Shown: positions 28,701-39,395, numbered from the stretch's first letter. The stretch: DNA of 64,000 bases from Tretioscincus oriximinensis (GCA_022410635.1 JAJVDF010000589.1:62001-126000); one strand, 5' to 3'. The notes: generated by a model from the letters alone, not told the origin. Program-made: numbers and translations.

Positions 28701-31125
28701 GAGAAATCAACAAAAGCTATGTGCGCCACCCTGTGGGAGGTCGCCCTGAGACCTTCGGGTATAGGGCAGGAAATGAATACAACAAACAAATAAATAAATG
28801 AACAGGTGCATATTTTGCCTTCTGCATCTGGTGGGCCTCTGTGTGACACAGAATGCTGGACTAGATGGGCTGTGGCCTGATCCAGTGTGGCTCTTCTTAT
28901 ATTCTTATGTTCTGCCTGGGATGGTTTAGTGAATCCNGCATGAGCAGGGGGTTGAACCCCAAAACCTTGGAGGTCCCTTCCAATTCTATGATTCTAATCC
29001 ATAGGTTGTGCCTTTCTGAGAATTAAACTACATATAGACAAGGCCTCTTTCTCACACTGACCTCACTGATGTTCATAAACTGAATTTCTCAAATCATTGT
29101 GCCTGATCTTGGCAAAGACTATTAGTTTTCTCTAATCCTTTTTTATTTTAGATCAAGGATTTCAGCGGTATAAAATAGTGGTCCAAGTGGTAATAGGAGA
29201 ACAGAGAGGTGAAGGAGTTAAGTAAGTTTGCTTTTATTTTGGTCTTCTATAATAAGCCAGTTACAGGTTTTGCATGTTGTTTTAATTTAGGATCATATTA
29301 ATTATCCTATATCTTCTGAAAACTGGAAAAAACGGTATCTTTTGATCCCCATTTCACTCTTAAAGTGTGCAGCAAATCTTTCTGCGCTGTCTTGAAGCAC
29401 TTTAGTATCTGACAAGGAAAAAGTAGGCAGCAAGAACTTTTCCAGAAAAGTCTTCTTCCTCAGAGGATGTGTTGTGATGTGCCCAGACATGGCTGTTTCT
29501 CCAAAATCTCGCTTAAAATATGCAGAACAAACGCCCTCACCCGAAGGGATTCAGAGTGACTTACAAAATTATTTTTCGCCTACAGGCTTACACTTTATTC
29601 TATCTTCCCCGACATCCTGTGATGATACCCATTAATCTACTCACCACTTTCTTTGCTTTAAAATAGCTGGGTTGGGTGAAGCTGAGGCCAGTAGAGGGCG
29701 CTCGCCCCTCACCACAGCCTACACATGAGCCTCAAACTTAGATATCTCAGTAGAAACATTGAGTTGTTAACCTCTTGTACCACCATGCCTCATATTGATT
29801 TTCCAATTAAAACAGATCATTGTTCCAGATGTGTAATCTGTATGTAAATATGGGTGAGAGAGGAGGGATAAAAAGGTGAATTTTTGAAACACTGTAAAAG
29901 AAATGATGGAACGTTTTATTGTATTGTAGTGCAATAATAAAGTGCTTTGAACCAAAATAATAATAATTAAGGACACACTTGGGAGCAAGAATTTTTTTGT
30001 TCTATAAACTACTCAGGATTTGAAGATGAGCGATTTTATATTTTCCTTGTTAATAGACCCGTTTTCTGCTTATTTCTTCAGCATGGCTGCCCGATGCTTC
30101 TGGGACGCCGACACAGACAACTATGCTCACGATGTGTTCATGAACGTAAGCCCTGTGCCAGTCAAGGCGCTTCAAACACCCCTAGGCCTGAACAGAAACC
30201 CTCCTTAGAAGAAGACTTACTCTATTTCAAAGAAAGTATATAGCTGACAAGAAAACTTGGATTGATTAGAATGAATGATAAAATGAATTCTAACCAATAA
30301 GAAGGAAAGACGTAGAGACCACAGTCCAACAGCACACTGTAGCCTAGTTTGTGAGGAAAAGTGGCGCAATTGGGATTAAATCCTGCTTCTTTTCCTCCTC
30401 CCCAGATTAGACTCTCCAGAATCTAAGCCTTCCAGCTAAATGAACTATTTTTTAAAAAAGCAATAGGGGTAACATTGGACTAGTAATTCATACAACTAAC
30501 CTGAAAATCTAGCCAGGGGCGGTCACAGAGCACCTTAGAGACAAGCACCAAAAAGGGAGACACCGTTCGCTTTCACAGATACAACTGAAGAAACTTGTTT
30601 ATTAAAGCTCCTGCTACCTCCCTTTTCTTGCCTTTCTCTAAGGTGCTATGAGACCCCTTGGCTGAATTTTCTCGACCCAGACTAACACNGTTATTTCTTT
30701 GATATATAGGACTACTAGTGGAATAAGCCCATTGCCTGAGATCACTGCAATTTGGGAGGGGTAGTTCTAGCGTTTTCTTTCTTCCCCCTTCATGCTCCCC
30801 CTTCCCTGTTCCTGCTGCTGTGCTAGGCCAGGTTCCATGGCAACTGCTGCTGGCCTGGCCCTGGCTTTGGAACGTTGATGAATCACTTGGGATTCATCCA
30901 AATATTGCCCAGCCTTCTGGGACCAGTGTGACTCTGGGAAATAAAATGGAACAGATCATGTTTCCATTTCTNCCTTTGGGAACCCCAAAGCTTCTCACTC
31001 ACTGCCCCTAAAATCAGTATTTTACCCCCGACTCAGAATAATCTTTGGCCATGTTTTTTCCCCACATACCTGTGCAGGACAGTCTCTTCTGCGTTGTGGT
31101 CGCCTTTGGCTGTTTCTTCTATTGA
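25553..31125 (+). CDS. DYNLT2B: Dynein light chain Tctex-type 2B (TCTEX1D2), complete five-exon gene
   Basis: Light chain of cytoplasmic dynein 2, used in retrograde intraflagellar transport in cilia (known for the family). Joining 25553-25701, 26962-27095, 29152-29221, 30082-30145 and 31078-31125 gives 465 nt (154 residues; human is 142). All junctions are GT-AG and in frame. The N-terminal 45 residues are proline- and alanine-rich and species-specific. The Tctex-1 domain follows: SSAVKECIHSVLREEL, then PQLTKSLSETI, the YKIVVQVVIGEQRGEGV strand, CFWDADTDNYAHDVFMN and the C-terminal DSLFCVVVAFGCFFY. Intron 1 and intron 2 are filled by LINE and SINE copies. The exon 1 donor gtcgcc is weak. It is followed 10 kb on by PCYT1A in the same direction, as in mammals. 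Confidence 0.95.
26116..26352. repeat. Inverted-repeat element in DYNLT2B intron 1
   Basis: catttgaccat..tattaatcaatctctatctaggttag is mirrored by ctaacctagatagagattaattaatac..ggtcaaatgac. The arms are about 25 nt matched, plus outer ends. Confidence 0.6.
26668..26940 (-). mobile_element. L2-like LINE 3' end
   Basis: cataagaacctaagaagagcc through cttgaaactaaccaagctgtt. Ends 22 nt before DYNLT2B exon 2. Confidence 0.8.
26962..27095 (+). CDS. DYNLT2B: DYNLT2B exon 2
   Basis: The acceptor is tggcttag and the donor is G|gtagca. It encodes FRSSAVKECIHSVLREEL and the following helix to residue 94. It lies 20 nt after the end of an L2-like insertion. Confidence 0.95.
27320..27830 (-). mobile_element. 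L2-like LINE reverse transcriptase fragment
   Basis: The minus strand reads [13 protein letters not shown].. and DHERDLGVLVDSSMKRSTHC, the C-terminal RT connection. Broken. Confidence 0.75.
28312..28915 (+). mobile_element. L2-like LINE 3' end nested in CR1
   Basis: 28312-28545 ([18 protein letters not shown] region) and 28806-28915 (..ctcttcttatattcttatg) are one element split by the SINE at 28546-28800. Confidence 0.75.
28546..28800 (+). repeat. Sauria-type tRNA SINE nested in an L2-like LINE
   Basis: gggagccagtttggtgtag head, the ctgggtaaccttgggcc body and an AAATAAAT tail. 'ataccatttgc' flanks the left junction as a partial duplication. Confidence 0.75.
29152..29221 (+). CDS. DYNLT2B: DYNLT2B exon 3
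   Basis: The acceptor is ttattttag and the donor AA|gtaagt is strong. It encodes DQGFQRYKIVVQVVIGEQRG and GEGV, the first beta strands of the Tctex-1 fold. Confidence 0.95.
29530..29790 (-). repeat. tRNA-derived SINE type B, diverged
   Basis: cctcacccgaagggattcag, taaaatagctgggttgg, tagagggcgctcgcccctc. In DYNLT2B intron 3. Confidence 0.55.
30082..30145 (+). CDS. DYNLT2B: DYNLT2B exon 4
   Basis: The acceptor is tttcttcag and the donor AAC|gtaagc. It encodes MAARCFWDADTDNYAHDVFM plus the flanking Asn residues, the most conserved stretch of the family. Confidence 0.95.
30510..30702. repeat. Palindromic Penelope-tail-like element
   Basis: Left: agagcaccttagagaca..aaaagggag. Right: cctcccttttcttg..tctctaaggtgct. 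The CTGAAGAAAC motif lies in the centre. Confidence 0.5.
30705..30945 (+). repeat. 'ACTAGTGGAATAAGCC' interspersed family
   Basis: ggactactagtggaataagcc, ggttccatggcaactgctgc, tgtgactctgggaaata. Parallel to 51322-51597. Confidence 0.55.
31078..31125 (+). CDS. DYNLT2B: DYNLT2B exon 5 (C-terminus and stop)
   Basis: The acceptor is cctgtgcag. Fifteen codons, DSLFCVVVAFGCFFY, then TGA. This is the conserved C-terminal strand of Tctex light chains. It is too short to be seen as a long ORF and was found by motif. Confidence 0.94.
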   Translation, partial: DSLFCVVVAFGCFFY

Positions 31126-31322
31126 CGCCAACAAGTGAAATAAGTGGGGCAGCTGGACCAGAAGAAGCACAGGCGAAACAAGTCCACACCCTGCATTTCC
31201 TCCTGTATTCCCTGGACATTCTCTTTCACAATACACATTTTCTATGCTCTGCTGTAAGAAGTTATAGACCATCGGTTTTGCTTCTCTATTTGTATATAGG
31301 CAGATGTTTTATCCAAGACGGA

Positions 31323-31328
31323 AATAAA
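31323..31328 (+). terminator. DYNLT2B: Likely DYNLT2B polyadenylation signal
   Basis: AATAAA about 198 nt after the DYNLT2B stop, followed by a GT/T-rich stretch. It is the first canonical hexamer after the stop. Confidence 0.6.
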
Positions 31329-31754
31329 CATTTCATTCTTGTAAAATTCACCTTTGGGGGTTTATTTTGAATAGCTTTGTGTTTAGCACCATGCAGTGAT
31401 CCTTTGGTTGTAGATGTTACCCATACTCATTGTGGATTCATTTATTTGTTTGTGCCTTTATTATTCATTTTCTGTCCTATACTTGAGAATCTCAGGAAAG
31501 GTCACAATAAAACAGTTATAAAATCAGCTAAAATAGAAGGTTAAAAAACATTTACTGGTCTTGGGGAGGAGGAAGATGTTATTTCCTCAGCTAAAGACCA
31601 CTTTAGCTCTTTTTGTAGTTATTTTGTTGTGACCCATCCTGAGACCTTTGGGTATAAGGCAGGATATGGATAAGTAGGTTTCCCATTTGATTGGATCCAT
31701 TAAATGAATTGCAAAGTCAAAATACATCCGAATGATACATTTAAATGACTGCAC

Positions 31755-32090
31755 AGATGGAATACTGATTGTCAACAATAACAGCCAGCTTCCACTTGCT
31801 CTACTTCCAGTAGAATTTTTGTTTCTCGTTTCATAGTTCTTAGCTGTATTTCTGCCTGCTTTTCTACACCGTTTTTTCACACTGACAAGTGCTTATTATA
31901 AAAGCTTGAATGCCCAGCAGCTTCACGAAGCTGGCAGCACCAGCAGCCCAAATATGAAAAAAGTGAAACAGAACTGTTGCTGTGCTCCGGGTGGGGCCTG
32001 CTGGGAAGTGTAGTCTGAGCAGCAGGCACCCTCTTCTTCCCAGCCTGTGTGGGGCCCTTCCCTGCGAACTACAGACCCGGGATGGCTTTA
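31755..32090 (-). repeat. Dispersed repeat with a ZNF143-like motif, copy 1
   Basis: Reverse complement aligns along most of its length with 49735-50112. It contains actacacttcccagcagg, agctgctgggcattcaagc and gcaggcagaaatacagc. Confidence 0.6.
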
Positions 32091-32644
32091 CCCAATTTGT
32101 GTCACCGGAAAATTGTTTTCTGCCTAACGGAAGGTGACTTGGGACCCCCTATAGTTAATCCCTGATTTTGAAAGCTAATTGAGATAAAAATTCTGCTTGT
32201 AAAACAGGGTTTTGAAAAGCGAGGGGCAAGAGTAAAAAACGGAGTGCTAGTAAAGGACATTAACTCATAAATACTTTCAGAAGATCTTTGAAGACAATCT
32301 CTTTCACCTGGCCTTGGGCTGAAGAAATGTTTTTTTCTTCTCCACCTTCAAATATTGTTTTAATAGGTCACTTTTGCACTGCTACTTTTATTCTTGCCCC
32401 CTCAGAGACCTTTGGGTGCAGAGAGTGGAAATATAAGTATAAATAAATATATAAATACCTGTACTGAAAAACTGAAGAATAACATTGACTTGAAGGCTGG
32501 GAAGTAAATGCCGTTAGTAAATTTAGTCTATTATTACTATTACTATTACTAATACTACTAGTGGAATAAGCCTGTTTCCTGAGTTTAATGCAACACCATG
32601 GGGTGATTTTTAGCTTACTCTTGTTATTCAATGTTAGGGATAAT

Positions 32645-33295
32645 TAGGAATCGAAAACAAGTCAGCAGGTGATTTTGCTGCTTTATAAACCTGTGATGAG
32701 GCCACATTTGAAATACTGTGTCCAATTTTGGTCACCACATCTCAAAAAAGACATTGTGGGACTAGAGAAGGTGCAGAAAAGGGCAACAAAGATGGTCAAG
32801 GGACTGGAGCACCTCTTCAGCCTCGACATTTGAGAGGTGTTCTGATTGAAGTGTACAAAATCTTGCATGGGATGGATAGGTGAATGGAGAAAAACTATTT
32901 TTTCTGTCACATAACACTAGGACCAGGAGGCCTTCCTTGAAGCTGATGAGCAGAAGAGTGAGGACAAAGGAAAGTATTAGTGGGTCATCGGCCTTTGGAA
33001 TTTCCTTCCAGAAGAGGTGGTGGTAGCTAGCAGTCTGGATAGATTCAAGATAGGGTTAGACAAGTTCATGGACACTAAGTGTAACAAAGGCTACTAGGAT
33101 GGATGTCTTGTTGCTGCCTCTGGGATGAAGTATAGGCAGTACTCGTAAAATGCTATTTGCAGGGCTTCATGAACAGGTGAAGATTCTGTTCCAGGCTGCT
33201 CAAGTGCAATTGGTGGGCCTCTTTGTGAGACAGAAGGCTGGACTAGATGGGCTCCCGCACCATTCAACAGGGTTCCTGTTATGTTCTTATGTTCC
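32645..33295 (+). mobile_element. L2-like LINE 3' part
   Basis: tttataaacctgtgatgagg, the [17 protein letters not shown] region, then the 3' UTR to tgttatgttcttatg. Its tail faces the tail of the next copy. Confidence 0.8.
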
Positions 33296-33312
33296 TTCTC
33301 CTCCCACCTCCA

Positions 33313-33570
33313 CTTACATAAGAACATAAAAAGAGCCACACTGGATCGGGCCAGAGCCCATCAAGTCCAGCATTCTGTCTCACACAGAGGCCCACCAGAT
33401 GCCGCTGGGCGGCCTGAACAGAGGAAAGCAAAATATTCCCCTGTTCATGGCTCCCTGCAAATGGTATTTCAGGAGTCCTGCTTGTTGCTCCATCCCAGAG
33501 GCAGCATCCAGACATCCATCCTAGGACCCATTTATACCCTTCATGTTTCTCCTTCCCTATTCATGTAGCC
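33313..33570 (-). mobile_element. L2-like LINE 3' end
   Basis: cttacataagaacataaaaag through atcctaggacccatttatac. Tail-to-tail with 32645-33295. Confidence 0.75.
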
Positions 33571-33844
33571 AGTCTTGCCTTGGCCTTCGAATATTGTTTT
33601 TTAATTTACATTTATATTCTGCTGTATACTCAAACGTCTCAGGGTGGATCATAATAAAAATAATAAAACAAATAAAAATGGAACATTGTCTTCAAAGGTG
33701 ATTTTTTTTGGCTCAGCCAGAGATGAGCAGGTGCATCTTCCCTAGGTATCTGAAGGTGTACAATGTAGGTGCCTGATGCACCTCGGGGGGGTGGGGGGGA
33801 GAGGGAGAATTCCATAACCTGGGGGCTACGTCTCCACATCCCTT

Positions 33845-34440
33845 TAATAATTGAAGGAGACTAAGAACCTAATCAGAAGATCTTAAATTGCGGGCAGATA
33901 CGCATTGGAGGAGGTGTTTCTTCAAGTATTTGGAGCCTAAGCTGCTTAGGTCCTTGTGTGTCAATGTTACTACCTTGAATTGGGCTCGGTGGCAAATGGG
34001 GAGCCAGCTGTACCAGTCAGTAGCCTCACTGTTGAGTTCTGCACCAGCTGCAACTTCCAAAGAAGAAGAAGAAGAACTTGGTTCTTCTTCCCCGCTTTTC
34101 TCACCTTTCAAAGGGACTCAAAGCAGCTTACAAGGATATATTTTGCCCGAAGGCTTCCATTCTATCTTCCCCACCAGGCTCTGATGGTTCCCATGTATCT
34201 ACTTGCAGTCGTTGCAAATTCTTGCAATTCATGCTTTTGAATAGCTGGGTTGGCTAGAGCTACAGGCTAGTGGAAGGTGCTCTCCCCTCCCCACGTCCCA
34301 CACAGGGCTTCCAAACCCCATCTCCCAGCTGAGAGACGGATTCCTTAGCAACTGAGCTATCCGTGCCTGCTTCAAGGGTAGCCCCACACAGTCCACATTA
34401 CAATAGTCCAGCCTGGAAGTTTGCAGAGAATCACTCTGGG
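33845..34440. mobile_element. Unclassified LINE-like family split by a SINE
   Basis: 33845-34060 resembles 54700-54920 (taccttgaattgggct.., gcaccagctgcaacttcc). It resumes at 34376 with gggtagccccacacagtcc. The SINE at 34060-34375 sits between. Confidence 0.5.
34060..34375 (-). repeat. tRNA-derived SINE type B
   Basis: gaagaagaagaa tail, aagcagcttacaaggatat, cccatctcccagctgagag, and ggattccttagcaactgagct (box A on the minus strand). Confidence 0.75.
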
Positions 34441-34889
34441 CCCTGGGATTCGTCCAGATATTGACCAATCTCAGAGCTTTGTGACTCCGGGAAATATACA
34501 TAGGATTATTAGTGACATCCTCCTTGAGCTGCCTGTCTTAACTATCCTTTTAAAGCCCGGAAGGGAGACAAAGTCATGGCTCCCTAAAGGCCGCCAAACC
34601 TTGAAGAAAACTGAGATTCAATTGGAGGAAGAATATTATCTGCAAAAGCCCAACATTAGACCAGCAAAACCCCTCAACCCTCATTCCCTTAAGTCTGCTA
34701 TATTGAGATATTCCTGAGTATCCAAAGATAGTGGAATTCTTTATTTAATTTAATTATTTGGTAGTTAATATCCCCTTCACCGAGTCCGACCACAAGTAAC
34801 TCCACAGTGGTAGAAAACTCAGCCTGGAGTCCAAAAATCGCTGACATTTTGGGGTTTTTACTTGTTTGCAAAGTTCTCATAGAATTTTT

Positions 34890-35045
34890 TGCCATCACAT
34901 CTGGGGTGGGAACGGAAGTGACGTCATGGTCGGACCCCGGAAGCAGAAGCATTTGTGATGTCACTTCCTGCCCCAGGGCCCCTTTTCCAAAAGCAGGGCC
35001 AGAAGTGTCATCAGTGATGTCACTTCCACCCCCAGCGGAATTCTT
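34890..35045. promoter_or_regulatory. Cluster of CRE/ATF-like half palindromes
   Basis: A full CRE TGACGTCA at 34919-34926 and two tgatgtcacttcc blocks at about 34957 and 35012. They may be part of an unidentified repeat. No gene start is seen next to them. Confidence 0.3.
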
Positions 35046-35440
35046 GTGCCATTGCTGTACAAAAAACCCATGCATCGGGGTGTGTGTGTGTGTGTGTGTG
35101 TTCACAGAATGTTCTCAGAAGATTCTTGCACGCCTTCCACCACTGGGGGGAAAAGGGACAAACAATTAAATCATATTTAAAATAAATCTCTCCGACTCAC
35201 CCACCCTTCCTGGCAAGAAGGGAAAACCTAGAGGGCCTCTCAAATCTCCTGTGAGCAATGTCGCCCCCTGAGGATTGCAAAGGAAGTGCAACTTCAGGAA
35301 GAGGTTGGCCGGTTGCCCCCAAGTGGCCACTGGGGGCTCCTCCATCTTTCCACAACTGTCTTGCACAGCTCCCTCCCTTCCTCCCCGGTTTCCACCCTTC
35401 TTCTGTTCCTGCCCTTGGGTGGCTTTTGCATCCCCAGCGA

Positions 35441-35732
35441 TGGATGACAAACCCCTCAAGCACAGCAGGAAGTCCAAGCGCTGCTCCCTCTGCGAGGCCC
35501 CCTTCCCAGGGGCAGTGGAGGGAGACCTTTGCCCGGGCTGCTCTTTGGCCACCCTACAGCCAGGGGGCGCCCTGGAGCCAGGCATGGGGGCCCAGTGGCG
35601 TGAGGCCCAGGACCCATCGCCTACAGCCAGCTGCGGCTCCAGGGACGAGCAGCACGGCCACCTAGAGCAAGTCGAGGAGGAGNAGGAGGANGAGGTAGAG
35701 AAGGCCGCCTGGCAGCAACGCCCTGCAGAATG
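35441..35732 (+). CDS. Orphan zinc-ribbon-like ORF segment, unknown
   Basis: An open GC-rich frame from ATG 35441 reads [18 protein letters not shown] and on to CPGC, giving a CxxC...CxxC pattern about 20 residues apart. An acidic stretch with two ambiguous codons and [12 protein letters not shown] follow. A consensus donor G|gtaagt lies at 35732. CxxC..CxxC leaders of this type occur in retroelement gag-like proteins, but I do not recognise this one. The frame is also open upstream to 35275. It may be a retroelement remnant or an unannotated exon. The frame continues into a downstream CR1 copy, which is chance. Confidence 0.3.
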
Positions 35733-35854
35733 GGTAAGTCCACCCCTGGCCTTGGGTGGGGCCTGGCACCAAGATGGTGGCACTGCTTATTTTAATTTTA
35801 TTTACTTAAAATTATTCCTATCCCGTCCTTCACTGTGGGTACTAGGGTGGGTAT

Positions 35855-36515
35855 CAGAAGATCAAGGAAAGATCATGAGTCAACAGTGTGAAGCAGCTGC
35901 AAAAAAGGCAAACACAATCCTGGGATGTATCAAGAGGGGCATAGAATCTCGCTCACGTGAAGTAATTATTCCTCTCTACAGTACTTTGGTACGACCACAC
36001 TTGGAATCCTGTGTTCAGTTCTGGGGGCCCCAATTTAAAAAGGATATTGATAAACTAGAGCAAGTACAAAAGAGAGTTACAAGGATGGTGAGTGGTCTGG
36101 AAACCATGAGGTCCTATGAGGAACGGTTGAAGGATCTGGGGATGTTTAGTCTGCAAAAGAGAAGACTGAGAGGAGACTTGATAGCTGTCTACAAATATCT
36201 GAAGGGCTTTTCACAGAGCAGAGGGATCAACATTGTTTTCATTAGCACATGGAAGGATTAGAAACAATGGAATGAAACTTCAAGGGAGTAGATTTAGATT
36301 AGATATCAGAAAAAACTTCCTAACAGTCAGGGTGATAAACCAGTGGAACAGCCTGCCCCAGTGGGTAGTGAGTTCGCCTTCCCTGGAAGCCTTCAAACAG
36401 AGACTGGGCAGTCATCTGTCTGGGATGGTTTAATGAATCCTGCATCGAGCAGGGGGTTGGAACTCTATGACCCTGGAGGTCCCTTCCAACTCTATGATTC
36501 TATGATTCTATGAAA
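35855..36515 (+). mobile_element. CR1-like LINE 3' end
   Basis: Encodes [19 protein letters not shown].., [38 protein letters not shown] in one frame. The 3' UTR ends tctatgattctatgattctatg. Good preservation, 5' truncated. Confidence 0.9.
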
Positions 36516-36519
36516 GTAA

Positions 36520-36765
36520 AAAAAGATAAAAACACACAGCCTTTAGCGGGAGGCATAGGAGCCACCACACCGAAGGCCCTGCGATGTGCCCCTGCACCCT
36601 GCACCTCTGCAAGGGAAGGAACTTCTCCTTGAGACCTTAAAATGCACAGGGAGGTCTCTTCGGGAGAAGGGGCTCCATCCAGCAGCCATGGCGCAAGGCT
36701 TTGTATGCTAATGTCAACCCTTTTAATTGAGCCCGGAAGCAAACAGGCAGCCCGTGAAGATNGTT
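36520..36765. repeat. Unclassified LINE-like family fragment
   Basis: accgaaggccctgcgatgtg..cctgcacctctgcaagg resembles 57725-57920 (gagaaggccctgccatgtactcc). Confidence 0.4.
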
Positions 36766-36779
36766 AAAGACCGTGCTGT

Positions 36780-37610
36780 ATAAAGCTGATGAGCAGAAGC
36801 GTTGGGACAGGCAAGGGAGAACATTTCTTTACCCAGAGGAAGTATTTTTTCTGGAATTTAGAAAATTCCATAGCAGCCTGGATACCTTTAAGACAAATTC
36901 ATGGAAGCCAAGTGTATCTATGGACCATTTGCGAGGAGGTGAGAACTGGTGAGAGTTTTGTCTTAATCTGTTTGAGATGTTCAAGGGCAATGGGCGGGCT
37001 ATTGTGTGAGATAGAAGACTGGACTAAATGGGCTNTGGCCCAATTCAGCAGGACTCCTCTTAGACAAATTCAGGGGAACCAATGGATTTCTTCATCTTGC
37101 CTCCAGGATGGAGTAAGAGGCAGGATTCCTGAAACAGCATTTGCAGGCAGTCGGGAATAGGTAAGGTTTTGCCTTCTGTTGGAGATATTCAGGGGCAGTT
37201 GGTGGGTGAGATAAAAGGCTCAGCAGGGCTCCTCTTAGGTTCTTGTGTAAACAAATTCAGGGAAGTGAAGGGTATCGATAGGATGGATGTCTTGATTGTG
37301 CCTCTGAGATGCAACAACAGAGAGGATTCCTGAAAAAAACATTTGCAGGTAGTGCAGGTGCAATTGGTGGACCACTAGTGAGAAATAAGGTTGAACAATT
37401 ATCTATTTATTTATTTATTTAGTTATACCCCATCCATACCCGAAGGTCTCAGGGCAGCCAATAATAAAAACAGTACAAAATGAACATTTTAAAACAGTAA
37501 CAAACAATATCTGGAGGCGGAGGGTAAAACCAGCATTTCTTCAACTAGATGAACCCTTGCTGCTCCATTCAGTACAGGAGGGCTCTTCATAAGTTCTTCT
37601 GATTGGCAGC
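36780..37610 (+). mobile_element. Several L2-like LINE fragments with a SINE-type tail
   Basis: Repeated 3' UTR pieces (caggattcctgaaa, gggcaattggtggg, ggctcctcttaggttctt). At 37400-37480 is a minus SINE tail (atttatttatttattta..cgaaggtctcagg). Confidence 0.6.
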
Positions 37611-37861
37611 AAGCTATTGTAGAATATATTTTTTTTGCATTAGCTCTCCTCTACCAGATGCAACTGGACTTGGTCACACATGTGATTTAAACCATCCTGA
37701 ATCGGTCCTCTGGAACTGAAAANCAGAAAAAATAGTTTTGAAAACTGAAAACACAGAAAAGAAAGTTTTGGAAAAAGGAATACCAGAAAAATGTTGTTGT
37801 TTTTCTGATTTAATCCAATTCTTCATGACCGAAGACGATTTAAAAAACACATATGTGACCG

Positions 37862-38610
37862 TTAACGGGGGTTCGCTTTCCACGTTATTCGATGCCTTAC
37901 GGAAATCAAAGGCAGCTTGGTCCGCAGTAGGTAGACACGTGTAACAGGAATCACACGGGCAACATGACTTGGATCAGGAAGCAGTTTCAGGAGGCCCACG
38001 GGTCATGGAGTCGTCCAGAATGCCCTCGTGTTCAATCTTTTATTGACCCAAATCAGAAGGCGTGTATCAAAGATTATGACGTCCAAAAAGGGGCAGGTAC
38101 AGCACATGTGGGTCAGGGCGGACCCAGGTTGTGACACCTGTGTCACTTGTTTCTCTCCTCCCCAACGAGGTGCAGCCTGGTCAGGAAACGCCAAATATGG
38201 TATGATGTTGGTAAACAGGATGGACCCTCTAAAGCCATTGTTTCCCTATGCCATTATTCTAACTCACAGGAGAAGTAGTCTTGATGGTCCTAAATGGTTT
38301 ACCTCCAGGCCATTATCAGGCTGATGGTTTCAGCTCAGGTGCACAGCCTGGTCAAACAAAGATAGTGCCTTTCCCACAATAGGTGCCAATCAAGCTATTC
38401 AGTCTGGCAAGGTTTCATGAATAAGATATGCCTTTAGGGCAGGAAGAGAGGATTTGGCCTCTCCTGTTTACCCCTGGGCTGGGTCGACCAGAGATTTTTT
38501 TCCAAAATTTCCCTATAGGCCTCACTTTGGCTAGCAAAGGTCAATCCTAGTATATTTTATATTAATTATATTAATGCTAATTAATATATGTCCCATGGAC
38601 AATCCCAACA
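37862..38610 (-). mobile_element. Solo LTR of an LTR retroelement (copy 1)
   Basis: 749 bp flanked by the exact 5-bp duplication gaccg (37857-37861 and 38611-38615). On the minus strand it begins TGTTGGG, carries AATAAA (about 38044-38039), and ends ..CCCCGTTAA. No internal coding region remains. About 70% similar by eye to 52679-53395. Confidence 0.75.
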
Positions 38611-38962
38611 GACCGTGACTTTGGTCCGCTTTTCTTCCCATGGAATCCAGGCACTTGCACTTCGCATTCCACAATGTGTTACATGCAAAGGTTTTGTTCT
38701 TCACCCACTAATTTCTTTGCATGAACGACTGACCTACATATTTTAATCTAAGTAAATTAGGAAATGAAATGCCATCCCATAATCACAGGGTGAATCTATA
38801 AAAGGTAACCCTTGTAGAGTAGCAAAAAGCCCACAGTGAAATTGTTCTTCATTGCAAGGTTCTTATTGTAGTACTAGTGGAATTGAACCCACTGCCTTAG
38901 GGATACAGCGTTCTCCCTAAGGCAGTGTGTTTAATTTTTCTTCTTCTCCAGCTGCTAAGATC

Positions 38963-39185
38963 ATAAGAACATAAGAGGAGCTTTGCTGAATGAGGCCACA
39001 GACCATCTAGTGCAGCCTTCTGTCTCACACAGTGGCCCACTTATTGCACTTGGGCTGTCTGGAACAGAAGAACGCAAAATCTTCAACTGTTTTCGATGCC
39101 CTGCAGAAGGCATTTCAGGAATCCTGCCTGTTGCACCATCTTGGAGGCAGAATCAAGAGATCCACCCTAGTAGCTTTTTATACCC
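38963..39185 (-). mobile_element. L2-like LINE 3' end
   Basis: atcataagaacataagagg, gaggccacagaccatctag, gttgcaccatcttggagg. Confidence 0.7.
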
Positions 39186-39189
39186 TGCT

Positions 39190-39395
39190 CCTGCTGATCT
39201 TCCTCTCTTGTTTTTTCTTCTTTTTTTCTCCTTCTCTTCTTCTCTTTTGTTTTTTTTCTTCTTCCTCCCCCTCCCTCCTCCTCTTTGCCCCTCCCTCCAT
39301 ACCCCTTCCCCTCTTCCCCCTCCTCCTCCTACCCCCTCCCTGCCCCATCCTGTCCCCTCCTCCTCCTCCTGTCCCCTTCTTCCTCCTTACCTGTT
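39190..39395. repeat. Polypyrimidine tract
   Basis: About 200 nt of C/T with C-rich runs. Confidence 0.9.

Larger units (their letters stand above)
27865..28998 (+). mobile_element. CR1-like LINE with nested insertions
   Basis: CR1 pieces lie at 27865-28000, 28190-28312 and 28917-28998 (ending tccaattctatgattcta). The last junction is split by an L2-like copy, itself split by a SINE. Confidence 0.7.

Noticed and set aside
35855..36261. Apparent 328-codon ORF continuing from 35275 into [16 protein letters not shown]
   Set aside because: The downstream half is the CR1 ORF2 C-terminus; the join with the upstream zinc-ribbon-like frame is chance.
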